DNA of 64,000 bases from assembly GCA_003514385.1 (NCBI GenBank), contig DOQR01000009.1, positions 1-64,000 on the forward strand, written 5' to 3'. A model generated the notes under the pieces. That model was not told the DNA's origin. It ran no database searches and saw only the letters and a list, made by a program, of their open reading frames with translations. Below, in pieces: positions 62,336 to 64,000 of this stretch (its first letter is position 1; each line of letters starts with the position of its first letter). This DNA comes from Oscillospiraceae bacterium. Lineage in GTDB: Bacteria; Bacillota; Clostridia; Oscillospirales; Acutalibacteraceae. Both the position numbers and the translations under genes were made by a program.

Positions 62336-63285
62336 TGGACGCCATTTACACGACATTGGGTATCCCGTTCGGATATGTTCTCAGATTCATATTCGAAGCT
62401 GTTAACAATTACGGTCTTGCACTCATCCTCTTCACCCTCTTCGCAAGACTTCTTATGATTCCCACTTCTATCTACCAGACTAAGGGTACCGTCAAGACGC
62501 AGCGCCTTCAGCCCAAGATCCGCAGAATAAACGCCAAATACAAGGGCGATCAGAAAAAGATTCAGGAAGAGACTCAGGCTCTCTACCAGCGCGAAGGACA
62601 CAATCCCATGAATATGGGCTGTCTGCCGCTCGCTATCCAGTTCATCATCATCTTCGGTCTTATCGGTGTTATCTATCACCCCCTCAAGTGGGCGCTCGCG
62701 ATCGATGATACAACAATCAATTCGCTGACAGAAATAGCAAAAGGACTCGCTGAATATAACGCAAAGACAGGTAAGCAGACTATCGAGCTTTTTGTTATTA
62801 ACCATATCAATGAGATAAGACCCATCGCGCTCTCAAAGGGCATCAGCTCGGGAGTTATCGACAGCATCGCGAACTTCAACTTCACCTTCCTCGGCATACC
62901 GCTGGGCGAGATTCCGTCGATAAAAGAGCCCGGAATCCTCTGGGTCATTCCCATTCTCTCGGGCCTTACTTCTCTCGCAACGAGCCTCTTCTCGATGCTC
63001 CAGCAGCGCAAGAACAACCCTGAAATGGCGAAGAACCCGACTATGGGCTGCATGACTTTCGGTATGCCCCTGTTCTCGCTCTATTTCACCTTCCAGTTCC
63101 CCGCCGGTATTGGTATCTACTGGATCGCGTCGAACGTTTTCGCGCTCATTCAGACAGTTATCCTTTCGTTCACCCACAGCCCGAAGAAGATGATCGCAAA
63201 GGCTATGGTCGATGAGACTGTCGAGCGCCGTTCAAGGGAAGAGAATCTCAAGCGCGCACTTGCGCAGAAAAAAGAAGAAAAATAA
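62335..63285 (+). CDS. yidC: Membrane protein insertase YidC
   Basis: This 316-aa insertase of the Gram-positive short form lacks a large periplasmic domain. About five TM segments are visible. The conserved Arg of the hydrophilic groove lies in F-A-R-L-L-M-I-P, and P-A-G-I-G-I-Y-W is in the last TM region. No lipobox is seen. A stretch of about 60 residues between TM2 and TM3 (T-I-E-L-F-V-I-N) is longer than in many homologues. The tail is rich in Lys/Glu. Confidence 0.93.
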   Translation: MDAIYTTLGIPFGYVLRFIFEAVNNYGLALILFTLFARLLMIPTSIYQTKGTVKTQRLQPKIRRINAKYKGDQKKIQEETQALYQREGHNPMNMGCLPLAIQFIIIFGLIGVIYHPLKWALAIDDTTINSLTEIAKGLAEYNAKTGKQTIELFVINHINEIRPIALSKGISSGVIDSIANFNFTFLGIPLGEIPSIKEPGILWVIPILSGLTSLATSLFSMLQQRKNNPEMAKNPTMGCMTFGMPLFSLYFTFQFPAGIGIYWIASNVFALIQTVILSFTHSPKKMIAKAMVDETVERRSREENLKRALAQKKEEK

Positions 63286-63309
63286 ATTTTCCAGGTGGTG
63301 GAAACAGAG

Positions 63310-64000
63310 ATGTTAAAAGAAGCTATCGGAACCGGCGCAACAGTCGATCTTGCAAAAGCTGACGCTATCGCGCAGCTCGGCATATCCGCCGATTCGGATT
63401 TTGAAATCGAAGTTCTCGAGATGCCGACAAAGAAGATGTTTGGTCTGCTCGGAACAACTCCCGCAAAGGTCAAGGTGAGCTATGATGCTCCGTCCGAAGC
63501 CGGCGCGAAGGAATATCTTGAAAAAATTCTTGCAAGCCTCGGCATCGAGGGCGCAGAGATAAAGATCGAAGAGACTGACGAAGAAGTCAGTATCGCGGTC
63601 GAATATGACGGCGACTACGGCGCGGCTATCGGCCGCAGGGGAGAGACACTCGACGCTATCCAGTATCTCGTCCGCCTTGTTGTCAACAGAGGCGCGGACA
63701 AGTCGAGAAGAGTCTCGCTCAACATCGGCAACTACCGCGAGAAGCGCGAGGCAACCCTGCGCGCACTCGCTCAGAAGAGCGCAGCAAAGGTCAGAAAGTA
63801 CGGCAGAAATGTTGTGCTTGATCCCATGAATCCCTATGAGAGACGCATCATTCACACGGCTCTCCAGGATGTTGAGGGCGTGACCTCTCACTCCGTCGGT
63901 TCCGAGAATGACCGCAAGGTCGTTATAACTCTCGAAGAGGGCGTGAAGCCCCTCAACGGCGGCTCCAGACCGCCCCGCGGAAACGGACGCGGCGGATATC
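63310..64000 (+). CDS. jag: RNA-binding protein Jag/KhpB (partial)
   Basis: At least 230 aa are encoded; the gene is cut by the window end. The Jag_N domain (1-52) is followed by a KH domain (about 77-155, with I-G-R-R-G-E-T-L-D-A-I) and an R3H domain (N-P-Y-E-R-R-I-I-H). A Gly/Arg-rich tail begins near residue 215. It binds RNA and influences cell division and wall synthesis in Firmicutes. It lies 24 bp after yidC with SD AGGTGG. Confidence 0.92.
   Translation, partial: MLKEAIGTGATVDLAKADAIAQLGISADSDFEIEVLEMPTKKMFGLLGTTPAKVKVSYDAPSEAGAKEYLEKILASLGIEGAEIKIEETDEEVSIAVEYDGDYGAAIGRRGETLDAIQYLVRLVVNRGADKSRRVSLNIGNYREKREATLRALAQKSAAKVRKYGRNVVLDPMNPYERRIIHTALQDVEGVTSHSVGSENDRKVVITLEEGVKPLNGGSRPPRGNGRGGY

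Overview
The window looks like the chromosome of a Clostridia-type Firmicute (Oscillospirales/Ruminococcaceae-like). The evidence is strong purine-rich Shine-Dalgarno sites, DapL-type lysine synthesis, a GPH-family sugar transporter, and the conserved rpmH-rnpA-yidD-yidC-jag block divergent from dnaA. The species cannot be named from the sequence. There are two compartments. Positions 22-25658 are an AT-rich integrated element. From about 25.66 kb to the end is GC-richer ordinary chromosome.

The element is bounded by a perfect 59-bp direct repeat (22-80 and 25659-25717). The right copy is the 3' part of an intact tRNA-Ser(CGA) on the minus strand, so the element sits at the 3' end of that gene. 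It carries an Xis-like HTH gene, a TnpV gene, a DUF4143 ATPase, a mobilisation remnant (Xis-like HTH, RepA-like ATPase, MobC, truncated relaxase) and an SF1 helicase-DUF2726 gene. No integrase is visible and the relaxase is broken, so it looks immobilised or dependent on helpers.

The main cargo is a one-directional run of twelve genes (3129-18694) that reads as a non-canonical DNA-phosphorothioation-like defence system. In order they encode: a DndC-like PAPS-reductase/ferredoxin protein, a DUF4007 protein, a 1206-aa BrxC/PglY-like ATPase, a DndA-like cysteine desulfurase, a 96-aa protein, a PLD-SF2 helicase fusion, a roughly 60-aa protein, a DndD-like SMC ATPase, a 177-aa unknown, a complete sigma-70-type factor, a GIY-YIG nuclease-fold protein and a DGQHR (DndB-like) protein. 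No DndE, DptF/G/H, PglZ or BrxL was recognised. The set therefore matches neither canonical Dnd/Ssp nor type 4 BREX, and it contains its own sigma factor.

The chromosomal part runs as follows. 25.9-31.4 kb: alpha-mannosidase, beta-N-acetylhexosaminidase and a DUF1003 protein. 31.5-36.9 kb: cupin, QueH, ferredoxin, Crp/Fnr regulator, SDR epimerase and GlpK. 37.0-41.3 kb: malic enzyme, XRE regulator, a phosphatase-fold protein lacking its catalytic His, YigZ, an SGNH hydrolase and a DUF559 nuclease framed by palindromic repeats. 41.6-48.1 kb: GPH transporter, GalM and an ilvB-ilvN-cimA branched-chain amino acid operon. 48.2-52.1 kb: a two-component system and an HtrA protease. 52.2-55.2 kb: a metQ-metN-metI operon preceded by a sigma-70 promoter, a 34-codon leader peptide with ten Met codons and an intrinsic terminator, the layout of a translation-coupled attenuator. 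55.3-59.9 kb: ftsY-rdgB-yhbY, dapF-dapL and an ANTAR regulator. 59.9-64.0 kb: dnaA and the divergent rpmH-rnpA-yidD-yidC-jag operon, cut by the window end.
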